Positions 22,100 to 35,620 are shown, counted from the first letter of the stretch. The stretch: 64,000 nucleotides of DNA from Adiantum capillus-veneris (GCA_014529385.2 CM043965.1:18376412-18440411), one strand, 5' to 3'. Numbers and translations: made by a program. The notes: generated by a model from the sequence alone, not told the origin.

Positions 22100-22590
22100 G
22101 CAAATATTTAAATGTTGATTTGTAAGTTCCTTAAGCAACCCAATGAGGGCATTAGAGGGTATTGTCTCATCCGCTTCATCAACTATGATAACAAAATACA
22201 GTGAGAGCTGGCTATCCACAAGCACTTCCCTCAAAAGCATTCAAGCTGTCACATACTTGGTTACTATCTCTAGCTCCATGCAATCTTCAAGCGTAATCAC
22301 GTAACCAACTTGTTCATCAAGCTTGCAACCAAATTCCTCAGTAACCCTCTTAGCTTCAGACATTGTGGCCACTCTTCGAGGTTGTGAGCGGCCAATTCTT
22401 CCTTTTGTTGTGTACAATGCTTCCACTAGATATTGTGTAACTTCTGTTGTTTTTTTTGAATTAAATTCTCCGTTAACAACAATTAGAATTTGGTTCTACT
22501 CTAATCAACTAATGGGTTCCACAAGAAATTCCTCTACAACTTTCGCATCCTTTTCATCCACATTTCCCATGATCTCATCCCTTTCTCAAT
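22100..22590 (-). pseudogene. DEAH-box RNA helicase fragment
   Basis: The minus strand reads, in order, a degraded P-loop region ([20 protein letters not shown], where GETGSGKTT is expected), motif Ia [25 protein letters not shown], a TGA, then MLLREVLVDSQLSLY, motif II VDEADE and NALIGLLKEL. Order and spacing match the first RecA domain of Prp2/Prp16/Prp22-type DEAH helicases, which remodel spliceosomal RNPs. The P-loop Gly-Lys residues are lost and motif II reads DEAD. There are several stops, and only ~150 residues remain. No introns are apparent, so it may be a processed copy. Confidence 0.8.
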
Positions 22591-22599
22591 AGAAGACGA

Positions 22600-23509
22600 A
22601 TAGTTCCAAAGATGCCTTGTGATCCGCATTAACCAGCAGGAGGCACTTCTTACTAGGGGGTGCCCATAGGATGTGGAGAAGCCAAGAAAAGAAAGACCCT
22701 TCAAAAGATCCACATAGAGACAAACAATCCACTCTACTCAAACCTATACCTTCTTTGGAATGGTCCTCTCTCATTGCCTTTGCTTTTTATGTTGCTACCT
22801 TTTGGAATTTTTGTGGAAAATTGTGGTGTTTGTATTCTTCAAATCAATATTAGAGAATCAAGGTAATCAATGAGTAGAGCATCTCTATTGGATGTGTATT
22901 GAGTGGTGTTTCTCTTCTATGATGTAACAGTATCATTGAGAGAAGTTCTATAAAATAAGATCAAGATCAGTAAGGGTGCATGCAAACTGCACATGAAACA
23001 TATATGCCCTTTTCCACCCAAAAACAATGAGAATGCTTGCATTGTCCACTATGGCCATCACACACAATAGTGGAAAAGCACATTGCTGCAATCTGTAGAT
23101 CCGTGTGATTTGTTGCGGCAGGTGATCACATGCCATGGGTGGGGTGTGTAGACTGGAGCATCAATGAGACCTCCTAGGTGTGAGTGCGCATTCCAACAAA
23201 GCATGGTTAAGACCAAAGGATGTGAATTCTGAACCCCTTCAAGTTACACATGCTTTGTTATTGGTCCATAGAGGAGAAAGGCATTATGAGTATGGTACTG
23301 GAACCTAGCGTAAATAAAGATCATACATGGTGAGACATTCATGCTCCATATAGTAATGGGGCAAGAAAAACATCACATTTTTCAACCAAAACTATAGCAA
23401 AGCAAAATTTGTGGGTGAATGGGAATACCCGTTAAAAAGGATGTCTCATTCATGCAAGTGGAGATGAGCATAAGAGTTGAAGTCTATCAATCCGGCATGA
23501 ACATGGACG
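22600..23509. other. no recognisable feature
   Basis: Only short frames with no domain resemblance on either strand, and no repeat beyond chance. Confidence 0.5.
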
Positions 23510-23913
23510 TGTAATGATTTATCAAATAGTATGTCTCAATAGCATATATATAGTTAGAATGGACTCTTGATAATATTGGGTGCTTAGACAATTCACAAGT
23601 AAAACCCTAGGTGTAGAACATCATGGTGAACAACTCATTGTTTGCAGACTCTCTTGCTACGAGAGTTAGCTCAATATTGTTTGGCAATCATGGATGTGGT
23701 GTGACTAAGCTTGTAATGATATATCAAATAGTATGCATCAATAGTATATTTATAGTTAGAATGGAGTCTTGATAATCTTGGGTGCCTAGAAAATGCACAA
23801 GTGAAACCCTAGGTGTAGGACATCATGGTGAACAACTCATTGTGTGTAGACTCTCTTGCTCCATGAGTTAGCTCAATACTGTTTGGCAATCCAAGATGTG
23901 GTGTGCCTAAGCT
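23510..23913. repeat. 202-bp tandem duplication
   Basis: Copies begin TGTAATGAT at 23,510 and 23,712. They share long blocks such as TCTTGATAAT, CCCTAGGTGTAG and CATCATGGTGAACAACTCA. Perhaps ten percent differ by eye, so it is older than the other duplications. No coding content is seen. Confidence 0.85.
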
Positions 23914-24269
23914 CTCTAGGCTCATAAGACCCTATTAGTAATGCAATGCTCTAATTTTCTCACTGCTTGTCTCTTAGTAATGATGCTTAATATCTTTATT
24001 TTTCTCTTTTAAACACTCTCTTGTTCCTAGCATTCTCATGCATGATTTGATTTGAGGTTAGTATACATGGATGCATGGGCACTTGTGTCCAACATAGAAG
24101 TGTTTAAATCTTCTTCTCCTGTTTTTTGCTTGTGGTTGATAGTTGCTCCATGATCACAGTAATATCCTTCTATTCTTCTAGTTGTCTATGGTTAACCTCT
24201 TGCAAGTTTTTGAACTCCTCCTAGGATTGTTCATGCAAGCCATTTTACTCTTCTTAAAAAAAGATCCAC

Positions 24270-24703
24270 CTTGGGTTGTGTATTCAAGTAGTGGTGTGTA
24301 CTTTCCATATCATGGATACATTGTTGTCGCCTGTACGAATCATTCTACATCTTGTCGATGATGAGCTGAACAAAACTTGTGCAATCTTTAATGTCCTTCA
24401 TGGGGCCCATTTGAGATGTGTGGCTTCCTCGTGTCTATCCATATCTTCATCTTTTTGCTCGTCTTGGTTCTCTTTGCTATCTCTAGGTGCTTGGTTCTTC
24501 ACTTAGTCTTCCATGTCTTGATCTTTTTTAGTTTTCTTGACTATAGCTACTTGATCTAGAGACGTTTCTTCATGGAGATTTCTCTTATGAGGTTGTTCAA
24601 GGATTGGTGATAATATGGTATGCTGGACTACCGACTCCTTGGTAGTAGGTGTGTTTTCCAATGTCATTGAATCAATTTGTGATTCTTCTTTCATGGATAC
24701 CCT

Positions 24704-24779
<76 letters not shown>

Positions 24780-25625
24780 CATATATAAACCATACCAACC
24801 CTACTAGTGGTACATCTTTTTGAGGGTTCATTGTTCTAAGTTTTTTGGGGACAGGTTACTTGAACTCCTCAAAGTCTCCTCAAAGACCTCTTTACCCTCT
24901 CAAATACTTCCTTGTCCCTCTCTAGCTAGGGTGGCACCTTTGCATGCTTGCTGCTACGCTCACCCACTTTTTGCTTTCCTTTAGCGATCCCTTTATTTTC
25001 TTCTTTTGTCTTTAGAGGTCATTGTGTACCTTCAGTTGTTTTTGTTGGGGCTTTATCACTAATTATTTCTTCTAAATCTTCATCCTCAGATTCCTCATCA
25101 TCCGCTTTGCCTTCTTCCTCGTCTTCAAAAAGTTCCAACAACTTCCTCTTAGAGCAAGTACACGGGGACTTGGCTGCTTTGGCTTCTTCACCTTTTACCT
25201 CCTCATTCTTTACCCCAATCATAAGCCAAGCATTCTGATTTGATGCAGGTGATAGATTATGTGCCATCAAGACCGCATGATAAGTAATTTTAGTGAGAAC
25301 TTCTAGAGCCCCTAAGTATGTGTCTCTACTACTCTTCTTGGTGCTCTTTAAGGTGTTCAACACATATAATGCAGGGTCAATCTTCTGCATGGGTTGCTTC
25401 CAATTTCATTGCGGTGGTGAAGGCTGATGCTAATGCATGGTTGGGCATTATGTTTCTTGGTGGCCTCTTTGTTATAAATGAAAACGGTGGTGGTACAATC
25501 GGGTAGGATTTTCTGTCGATTGTGAATTATATATGAAAATGTGGCGGCTATTGTGTTCTTGGTGAACACCTCGGTGCGTTTCTTTTCTTTGGACCTCATA
25601 GACTCCCCCCTTGCTAACTAGAGAG
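24270..25625 (-). pseudogene. unknown acidic coding remnant
   Basis: Linked minus-strand frames: 25,599-25,357 (KILPDCTTTVFIYNKEATKK), 25,390-25,019 and, in the same frame as the latter, 24,793-24,280 with a TAA at 24,503. The middle part has LGALEVLTKITYHAVLMAHN, then a strongly acidic patch (LFEDEEEGKADDEESEDEDL). The last is Lys/Glu/Asp-rich (DSKENQDEQKDEDMDR). I recognise no family. A further piece upstream may lie at 29,075-29,308, on the other side of the copia insertion. It could be a host gene exon set or the gag-like ORF of an uncharacterised element. Confidence 0.35.
24701..24775. repeat. (CT)n(AT)n microsatellite
   Basis: (CT) at 24,704-24,730 followed by (AT) to 24,775, inside the unknown acidic frame, where it encodes only repeat. 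Confidence 0.98.
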
Positions 25626-25909
25626 CTTCTATCACAATCTCCTTTATGATGTTCACTTTAATGGCTTTTGTCATAATGTCCAATGAAAATGGCTTTTGTA
25701 AATTTTACTTGATAAATGGGGTCAATACAACTTGTGAAGCAAGATGAAGTTTTTGACAAAATGATACTTTTTTGGGCATAAAGATAATAATCGTGATTAT
25801 TAGCCAGGCTTGTAAGTTTTTACCAAAATTGAATTTTCAAGTTACAAGCCTATCCACTAGGCCTAGTACGTAGAATGTTGGCCCGGATTCTTGTCAACAA
25901 CTTGATCAC

Positions 25910-26230
25910 TGATGGGAATGGGATCATGCTAGCTAGGGTGGATGAAAGATAAACATTGTGCACACAAGTGATTGTGTGTTCGCTAGATCATCACTCAAGC
26001 GAAGAAGGTTCAAAGATCAATTAACTTGGACTCATAAACACGGTCTTGAGTATTTGCTAAGCCATCACAAGCTCACCATAAACAAGGGAGATGTAATGCA
26101 AAAAAGAGTTGTGTTTATTCATTCATGAAATGAGCTTTAAGTAGCTCTACAACTTGACTCCATTACTTGTGGGATAATTCCCCCTTTTCCCTCCTTCACT
26201 CAGACTTTAGGATAAAACTCACACTTTACA
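25910..26230 (-). repeat. 3' LTR of the gag-only copia element
   Basis: 321 bp, TGATGGGAATGG...CACTTTACA. Matches 28,751-29,074 with scattered substitutions and one 3-base indel near the end. Confidence 0.9.
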
Positions 26231-26531
26231 ATCCTCCCCTTGGGATTTGGACTAGGACGAAATACTGAAGATGCCATATCCGCTAAGGATGATAAGTTGG
26301 TATCCACAGAGGATGACAAAATACACATAGGATGGTAAATCCACACAAGAAAATAAAAGTCCTCCCCTACAAGTAGAGAGGCTACATCTTCAAAGTATGT
26401 CTTCATAAAAGACAAGGTTATTCTTGCCTTTGTCTTCTTTTTTGTCCTCTACCATGTGAGATGATCCTCTGATAGGTCTCTTCTCTTTGTAGCTTCTATT
26501 GTTGCTATTACTACTACTTCTTTCTCCACTG

Positions 26532-27260
26532 CTACTGCCTCCATTTGAGTAGCATCAGAAAGGGGTGTCCCTCCTTCCCGCATTTGTTGCAAGCTTTGTT
26601 TGTGTAACAATCTTTCGCTAAGTGTCCCATTTTTCCACATTCATAACACTTTCTCCTAGTTGATGATGTCGATGGAGAATATCTTCCCCTTGAGGATGTC
26701 GTGACAAAATCCCCTCCTGATGATGTTAATGAGTCTTTTTGATTTCTCTCTTCTGCTTGAATTGAGTTGATGACATCTTGGAAAGGTGGAGCCGGTTTTT
26801 TTTCTTCAAGAATGATTAAGTGGTCATAAGAGGGTGGAAGTGCACTTAAAAGTACGGCCACTTTGTCCTCTTCTGGTCCTTTGGCCAGGATGTAAGTGAG
26901 TTGTATGACAATTCTTTTAAGCCTATTTACTAGGCTAGCAGTGTCCTCCCTTTCAATCATAGTGATCTTGTAAAGTCTTTTGAGACTATCTTTACTTCTT
27001 TTGGACTTGGCTCGAACATTGCTTTCTAGGACATGGCATGCTTACATTCGTCTATGAAATGTCATAGTTGGCATGCAACGAGGTGATGATAATTCCGAAC
27101 GCTTGTTTGTCTTTGGCCAAATTTTGTGCACTTGCTAGGAGTGTAGATGCCCTAGTGTGCACTCCATCGGTGCTGACTTGTTGCTCTAAGGCAGTTCTGA
27201 TAATAGACTATAAACATTTTTTCATGAGGTATCCCCTTAACTTTGTTTGCCAAGTGTGAA
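26532..27260 (-). pseudogene. copia gag with CCHC zinc knuckle
   Basis: The open part 26,960-26,532 encodes a UBN2/copia gag C-terminus (TASLVNRLKRIVIQL, LLSALPPSYDHLIILEE, FQDVINSIQAEE). A zinc knuckle CYECGKMGHLAKDC and a second partial CNKCGKEGH follow, after which the frame ends. Upstream pieces (~27,260-26,970; LASAQNLAKDKQAFGIIITS) continue the gag in broken frames. The product would bind RNA and form the particle. The second knuckle is cut short and no protease follows. Confidence 0.75.
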
Positions 27261-27421
27261 ACCCATCCCCGTTGTACTTTTAAATTACCTTTCCCCCATT
27301 GTGCTAATAGAGGGGTCCTAGCTTAGGAGACTCTCCTAGCCAATGTCTGCCTCTTTACACGAGCACAACATTTGAAATTTATTTGAAGCTATTGTGCTTG
27401 GTTGGATTCATTTCATTGCAA

Positions 27422-27481
<60 letters not shown>

Positions 27482-28260
27482 CTTCCTTTGTGAAGTTCCT
27501 CTTCACAAAGAAGTAATGCTCCTCTGATTTGCTTTCCTGTTTAGCCAAGCCGACGTGGAGTCCAAAGCTTTGGATAGGTTGATGATCCCTTTTTGAATGC
27601 TCAATGAAATTTAAAAAAAGGATCTTTGAGTGGCTTGATGAAGCTTTGGAGAGCTTCTTGCCTTGAGTACTTGGAAAAGTCCTTTTTGAAGCTTGAAGGA
27701 GAAGCTTGAAAGACTTTGACCGATTGAATCCTTAAAAGGATTTCTTTGAGTTTGTTGCAGGCTACGGGACAAGCGCCTTATATTGCTTGGGAGGATTTGG
27801 AGCCTTAGGGTCTGCTCATGGGACAGGGGCCTTAGCCACAAAGTGTTTCTTGAGTAGCTTTGCTACAGCTCTGTGAGCCACCCCTTAAAAAAGTTTTGGA
27901 TGCTTACCTTTAGACCAGGCTATGGGAAAAGGCCCTTGGGAAAGAAGATGTCGGGCACTTCAGGCAGGAGGAGTAGCTTCTGGGTAGCAGGTTCAAGACG
28001 GGCAAGCCGGGAAGCATTCGATCAAGCGGGGTCAACTCGGGTAGGCCCAGCAGCATCCGGGAAGGCGGGGTCAGCACGGGCAAAAATAAAGGCACAACGG
28101 GCAGGCCAAGTAGGGGCATCCGCCTTCTGTGAATGCCTTAAAAAAAGGGAGTTTGAATTATCCCCTAGAAGCCATGGTTCCCACCACGGTGGGGTCGACT
28201 CTTGAAGACCTTTGGGGTTGTTTTCAACAAAAGACTCAGTGGGCATTAAATGCCATGGAG

Positions 28261-28299
<39 letters not shown>

Positions 28300-28750
28300 T
28301 TTGGCTTGTTGATTATGCTACTGCAGACACAAAATGCACAGAGAATGAACAAAAATGGCTCACAAGACATTGCCAAATTTAACCAAACTATTATTTGATG
28401 AATCTTGGGGCAATTTAAGCATGCACAAGCTTGTTGCAAAGCTCTCAAAGAGTACTATGCACACACATATATCAAGCATTCCAATTATGTCCGTGCGAGC
28501 AGATGTGGGCACTTGATGGGAAGGTGTAAATATGAAAAGAAAAAATCAAAATGCAAACTATATCTCAAACTAATTACCTCTAATCATTAGCTAGGGTAGT
28601 GGCCCTGTAGACGTGCTCAAATACAATGCTAGTGACAATTAAGAATGAGTTTAATTATGCAAAATCCTAATCATAGAGATCAAGGGAATCTAATCACACA
28701 AAAGCATAACAAGAAACCTAGCTAGCATGTCCTAGTGCTCTGATACCTTT

Positions 28751-29074
28751 TGATGGGAATGGGATCATGCTAGCTAAGGTGGATGAAAGGTAAACATTCT
28801 GCACACAAGTGAGTGTGTGTTGGCTAGATTATCACTCAAGCGAATTAGGTTCCAAGATCAATTAACGTGGACTCATAAACATGGTCTTGAGTATTTGCTA
28901 AGCCATCACAAGCTCACCATAAACAAGGGATATGTAATGCAAAATACAGTTGTGTTTATTCATTCATAAAATGAGCTTTAAGTAGCTCTACAGATTGACT
29001 CCATTACATGCGGGATGATTCCCCCTCTTCCCTCCTTCTTCACTTAGACTTTAGGACAAAACCCACACTTTACA
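28751..29074 (-). repeat. 5' LTR of the gag-only copia element
   Basis: 324 bp, partner of 25,910-26,230; adjacent to the initiator-Met primer site on its left. Confidence 0.9.
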
Positions 29075-29308
29075 GTCACTTTTGAGTGCATAGGCTTGTT
29101 TCATAGGTCGTATAGATCCACCCTGCTCAATTTGGATTGGTTTGGAGTCAAGTTGTGGCCATATGTAAAAAATGATGCTTTGTGCACCTTCGAGCCATTT
29201 TCTAATGCCATTGGCATCTTTTGATGTTTTCCCAAGACCCCAACTAAGTAAATTGTTTATATACTTCACATGAAAGCCCCGTGTGAAGTAATAACATTTC
29301 TTTGACAC
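29075..29308 (-). pseudogene. unknown ORF fragment cut by the copia insertion
   Basis: The minus-strand frame reads KKCYYFTRGFHVKYINNLL, GIRKWLEGAQSIIFYIWPQL and IEQGGSIRPMKQAYALKS, then runs into the 5' LTR at 29,074. The composition looks like real protein, but I recognise no family. It may be the upstream part of the acidic remnant at 24.3-25.6 kb. After joining across the insertion I could not keep one frame, so the link is tentative. Confidence 0.35.
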
Positions 29309-31159
<1,851 letters not shown>

Positions 31160-31388
31160 AAATGCAGCCGCTTTTTGACCTAGTAGACAACAATTCACTC
31201 TTTTGATCATAACTTCTTCATACGATCTCCGATTTGGGTGATCTATAGCCTCAATCAAAGAGCATGAAGCCCTCTACACATCAATATAAAGACAAAAAAT
31301 TTTAGAATTATGAAAGGCATTTCTGTAATAGAATTTTTGAAGTGAATTGGTTCAGGAAAATTGACTCTCATCTCTTATTTTACATACA

Positions 31389-32342
31389 ATGTCTTCCGGC
31401 ACTCGCAAGGGTTCTTCTTCTTCAACAAGGTCCACAACCATTGTGAAAAATGATCCAAAATCTCCTAAGTGTGGAGATAACAACACAACCACCAACCAAC
31501 CAACGACATCAAAAACCATGATCATGGCATACTTGGTATCATTGCAAGAGACCGTAAACAAACAAGGCGAAGACTTACGAGCACTTGCAATGGAGAATGG
31601 CACACTATGGGTACTTATGGTTGAGAACGATAATCTCAAGAGGAAACATGAGACACAAACAACACGTATGATGCAACTTGAAGAAAAAGTCAAGAAATGT
31701 AAATGCTCTCTTGTGGACTTGAATGCTTTGAAGGAGCGGATGAGCAAAGTAGAGCATGACCATGTATTGAAAGAGGAGAAATTTGACACCATGAGCCGGG
31801 ATGTATGCATCATGAAAAATGTATGCACAAACAAGTCTTGGGCTGATGTATGCGGTAGCAATGTGGTTTCCAATTCCTCACTCATGCAAGATGTGGTTCA
31901 TACAAAGAATGTTGAGTATGTGGATGTGGAGGAGTTGAAGGAACGGGAGCGACGTTCCAAGAACATTGTTATTCGTGGAATTCTCAAAGAGAAGCTAGAG
32001 AAACCTCCTTCTCTTGCCATTGTTATCGAATATTTCTCCAAAACCCACTTTGGCATGTCCAGAGTTATGGTCTATGAAGTAGATAGAGTGGGGAAGCAAG
32101 GAGCTCCTCGCTCAGGAGAACGGCCAATTGTCTGCACCATGCCGGATGAGACCAAGCGAAAGATTATCTTTGATAATAGTTGGACCTATTTGAGGGATAT
32201 AAAATGTTTTTTATGGGAAGATCGCACTATTAAGCAACAAAATATGCGGCGCAAGGCATATGAGAAAAAGAATAAGAAAAACAAGGAGATCTCTCATGAA
32301 GAAAATGTGCCCAAGGAGGAGGCAAGTCCCTCAAGCAAATAG
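31389..32342 (+). CDS. LINE ORF1 protein, intact 317 codons
   Basis: The ATG at 31,389 follows ~230 bp of leader; the frame is open to the TAG at 32,340. Residues 1-40 are Ser/Thr-rich. About 45-150 form a coiled coil (LVSLQETVNKQGEDLRALAM, VENDNLKRKHE, LEEKVKKCK). Then RERRSKNIVIRGIL begins an RRM-like domain (VIEYFSKTHFGMSR, YEVDRVGKQGAPRSGERPIV, CFLWEDRTIKQQNMRRKAYE), and a Lys-rich tail ends it. This is the layout of L1-type ORF1 proteins, which trimerise and coat the element RNA in cytoplasmic particles. It is the only ORF of the element without a lesion. Confidence 0.8.
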   Translation: MSSGTRKGSSSSTRSTTIVKNDPKSPKCGDNNTTTNQPTTSKTMIMAYLVSLQETVNKQGEDLRALAMENGTLWVLMVENDNLKRKHETQTTRMMQLEEKVKKCKCSLVDLNALKERMSKVEHDHVLKEEKFDTMSRDVCIMKNVCTNKSWADVCGSNVVSNSSLMQDVVHTKNVEYVDVEELKERERRSKNIVIRGILKEKLEKPPSLAIVIEYFSKTHFGMSRVMVYEVDRVGKQGAPRSGERPIVCTMPDETKRKIIFDNSWTYLRDIKCFLWEDRTIKQQNMRRKAYEKKNKKNKEISHEENVPKEEASPSSK

Positions 32343-32365
32343 GGATGCGTGATCTATGAGACCGA

Positions 32366-33200
32366 GTTACAATTGAAAATATTCTTTTGGAATTGTAATG
32401 GATACCCATGGAATGCAGGGGTTGGAATTGATGAACTAACAAGAAAAGCCGATGTTGTACTTCTTGTTGAAACTTGGGAGCACGATACACAAAGGATTAA
32501 CGGCTTGGAGAATTACAAGGATTAACGGCTTGGAGAATTACAATGTACATTCATTGATGTGGTCAAAGAATCTTAAGCAACAAAGAGCACAAGGAGGGTA
32601 GCATGAATGGTTAAGAAAGGAGTAAAATATTTTGTATCAATTGTGAAAGATGACAAGTACAAACGTTACGTATGGCTGAAAATTATAACACCAAAAAGAA
32701 CACCCATTTTTGTAGCCGGTTGCTAGATTCCACATCATGATTCCCTATTTTATGCTTGCATGGATAGAGATCATCCATTTTTTGATTTAGAAGAGGACAT
32801 TACTTATTTCAAAGGTGAAGGTGATGTTATTCTATTTGGGGATATGAATGCTCTCACAAAAACATTACAATATGATACTCAACAATTTGATATGCCATAC
32901 ATTTCAAGGGAGTTGGAGGAAGTTCACTTGTATGATCGTTCTTCAATGGATGAGAAAGAGCCGGATCACTATGGAAAGTTACTTTTACACATGTGTAATA
33001 GCACGGGTATGCTCATTGCCAATGGTGTATCTTTGTGGAGTGGAACCAATGGATCTCCATGTAGAAGACATAATGGGGACAATGTGATTGAATATATGCT
33101 ACTCTCTGAAGCCATCATGTATCACATAAAGAGTTTTATGTTTGGCCAATGAACCCTGGAATCCGACCATCGCACCTTATGTATTGACCTTTCATGTGGA
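32366..33200 (+). pseudogene. LINE ORF2, AP-like endonuclease part (broken)
   Basis: Starts ~24 bp after ORF1 with IFFWNCNGYPWN (catalytic Asn region), then VVLLVETWEHD (catalytic Glu), ILFGDMNALT (GDxN) and ESDHRTLCIDL (SDH). These are the landmarks of exonuclease-endonuclease-phosphatase nucleases that nick target DNA. A perfect 25-bp tandem duplication (32,495-32,519 and 32,520-32,544) shifts the frame. Stops follow near 32,570-32,600 and 32,725, and a TGA at ~33,150 lies just before SDH. It is not functional. Confidence 0.8.
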
Positions 33201-33254
33201 GAAGCAACTAAGCATGATAATTTCAGCCAAAAAGAAGAGAAATTATCACTATGT

Positions 33255-35154
33255 ATGGATTTCAAACGGGCACCAATGTACATTGAAATGGTTGAGCAAA
33301 CGTTATGGATGAAGAAGCTTCAATATGATGCACCATTGGAAACTAGATGGGAAGCTTTCAAGAAATTTGTTTGTTCTTCTGCCGAAGAATGCTTTGCTAT
33401 AAAGCATCTCCATGGTATCAACAAAGATAGATCATGCAAAAGGTGGTTTACTAAATAATGTCAAGATGCTCGAAAGTCCTTGATAAGATGCAACTATGAA
33501 CAAAGATAACTATCAAAGTCATTTGCATACATACAAGGCATTGATTCAAAAGAAGAGAAGAAGATGGGAAGTAAAGCAACAACTTTTTCAAGTCCAAGAA
33601 AAGGCACATGCATGTGGAAGATTTTGGAGAAACTTGAGGGAAAACTGGGTTGAGAATTTTGGTAACTTGAGTCTTGTGGATATGTATACACATTGTAGGC
33701 AATTATATGAGCAAGCAAATGCTGAAAAAATGTCATTTTATGGTTCACTCCCATGTACGCCCTCTTTTTTTACTATTGAGGATGTATGCGGTGGGCTTGA
33801 AAAGTTGGCCACTCCAAAAGCGGGAGATCTTCAAGGTATCAAGCGGGAGATGATCAAATGGATGGGCGATTTTACCCATGAGTGGATGTGTGATATGTTC
33901 AACCTTTCACTTCAACGTGGTATGCCTTATGATTGGAGTACTAATTGGGTTAAGCCTTTACATAGAGGAGGGGATGTAAAGAATGTAAACAATTGCCGGA
34001 CTATAATGATTGGGTCACTTATGGAAAAGTTGTTTGGGTGCATAATGGAGATGAAATTGAGTGATTGGGTTGAAGATAATGACAAGCGTGCAAAGGAACA
34101 AGAGGGTTTTTGTCGATGCCATAGCACCGTTGATCATCTTGTCACTCTTCCTGTTCTCAGGGAGGAAAGTCGGTTGAAAGGAAAGCGATTGTATTGTTGT
34201 TTTGTGGACTTTAAGAAAGACTTTGATATGATTCCATGTAACAATTTGTGGAGAAGGATGGAAGAACTCGAAGTGCCAAGTGAGTTTATGCTTGCGGTTT
34301 CTCAAATCTATGAGAAGGTGATTTGTCAATTGTGCATGTGAAGAGAATTTTTAGAAATTTTTGTAAGAACTATTGGGGTTAAACAAGGATGTTCGTTGTC
34401 ACCAACTCTCTTTGGTCTATGCATCGATCAATTGGAAAAAATGGTACTTGACTTTATGCAAGAAGAAGGCATTGAAGAGGTCACTATTTGCAATGCGGTA
34501 ATCATGCTTTTGTTGTATGCAGATGATGTAGTGCTTCTAGCACACACTTTAGAAGATGCACAAAAGCTTATGGTTGTCCTTGAGAACTTTTGCTTGCATA
34601 GTGGGCTGATTATCAATGAATCCAAAACAAAGGGTATGCTTGTGAAAACCAACCATAAGGAGAAGCATGCATTGTGTACAACAAGGAGACACTTGAAGTT
34701 GTTGAGAGCTTTAAGTACCTTGGCCTTGAGGTTCCATCATCACGAGTGGCATGAATGTTCTATGAGTTGTTTGGAAGCGAGAAAGAGAGCATATTGTGCA
34801 TTTGAGAACATGTATAATGCGGGAAACATCGAGTGTTGGGTTCTCAAGAAGTATCTTTTTGATGCATTGGTGACACCGGTTCTTCTTTATGGAGTTGAAA
34901 TGTGGGGCGGGAGCATCTCAAAGTCTACTTGGAAAGAGTTTGAGAATGTCCAAAAGCATTTTCTTACACACTTTCTCCAAGTGAAGACACAAACACCATA
35001 TGTGCTCCTACTTCTTGAGTCGGGATGTCTTCCAGTTGAGATTATGGGCATGGAAAGGGTTGTGGAGTACATGATAAAGATGCATCAAAGCCCCTCACAT
35101 CGACGTCCTACAATTGCATGGGAAGCAAGCAAAAAAGGTTCAAAAGATGCATAA
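33255..35154 (+). pseudogene. LINE ORF2, reverse transcriptase part (broken)
   Basis: From ~33,700 reverse transcriptase motifs run in order: FTIEDVCGGLEKLATPKAGD, WVKPLHRGGDVKNVNNCRTI, GFCRCHSTVDHLVTL, VDFKKDFDMIPCNNLW (motif A, with KDF where KAF is usual), VKQGCSLSPTLFGLCID (motif B) and LLYADDVVLLAH (motif C, catalytic YADD intact). A single TGA at 34,339 interrupts the frame between motifs A and B. The part after 34,700 (LEARKRAYCAFENM, LYGVEMWG) is the thumb/connection. It would copy the element's RNA at the nicked target. Confidence 0.88.
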
Positions 35155-35155
35155 A

Positions 35156-35620
35156 AGCAAGATCTTGAGCACAGGATGGATGCAAGACATAAAGAAGTGG
35201 TTTGGGAGATGGGATGTATTACACTTGCTACATGATGCTTCAATCGACTCCCAAGTGAATGAAGCTTTTCTACAACTCCAATGTATTACGGCTTGGGAGA
35301 AATCTGTTGGGTGACGCTTCACACATTACACCACCCATATTGCTCCCAACTACAAAACCATGTTCTTCGCTGAAAGAGGAAACCGTACTCACACTTACAT
35401 GCTTGAGCCTATCCACTTGTCGACGATACGCACTATCGCAGCCATTCGGCTTAGCTCCCATTTCCTTCGATGCGAGATAGGGCGTTGGGGCAATGGAGAA
35501 GAGTCAAATCGACTGTGCACATTATGCTCACTGCAAGTTTGAGAGTTTGAGTACCATCCACTACTAGAATGCTTAGCTTTTTCACACATGATACGTCCAA
35601 ACTTGCGTCTCTCACATTTT
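35156..35620 (+). pseudogene. LINE ORF2 C-terminal zinc-finger region
   Basis: In a different frame from the polymerase part: IKKWFGRWDVLHLLHD, then IRTIAAIRLSSHFLRCEIGR followed by LCTLCSLQV, a TGA, and EFEYHPLLECLAF. The CxxC...H...C arrangement is the C-terminal zinc finger of many LINE ORF2 proteins. Stops at 35,312 and 35,540 break it. Confidence 0.7.

Larger units (their letters stand above)
25910..29074 (-). mobile_element. gag-only Ty1/copia-type LTR element
   Basis: Direct repeats 25,910-26,230 and 28,751-29,074, TG...CA, flanked by ATCAC/GTCAC (4 of 5 bases). The right LTR is followed on the minus strand by GGTATCAGAGC (28,737-28,747), the initiator-Met primer site with its first base changed. 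A pyrimidine tract TCCTCCCCTT, the complement of a polypurine tract, follows the left LTR. The 2.5-kb interior holds a copia gag (about 27,260-26,532), a (GA)n array at 27,425-27,478, (CA)n at 28,262-28,293 and ~1.2 kb of leader with nothing recognisable. No protease, integrase or reverse transcriptase is visible, so it would be non-autonomous. Confidence 0.87.
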
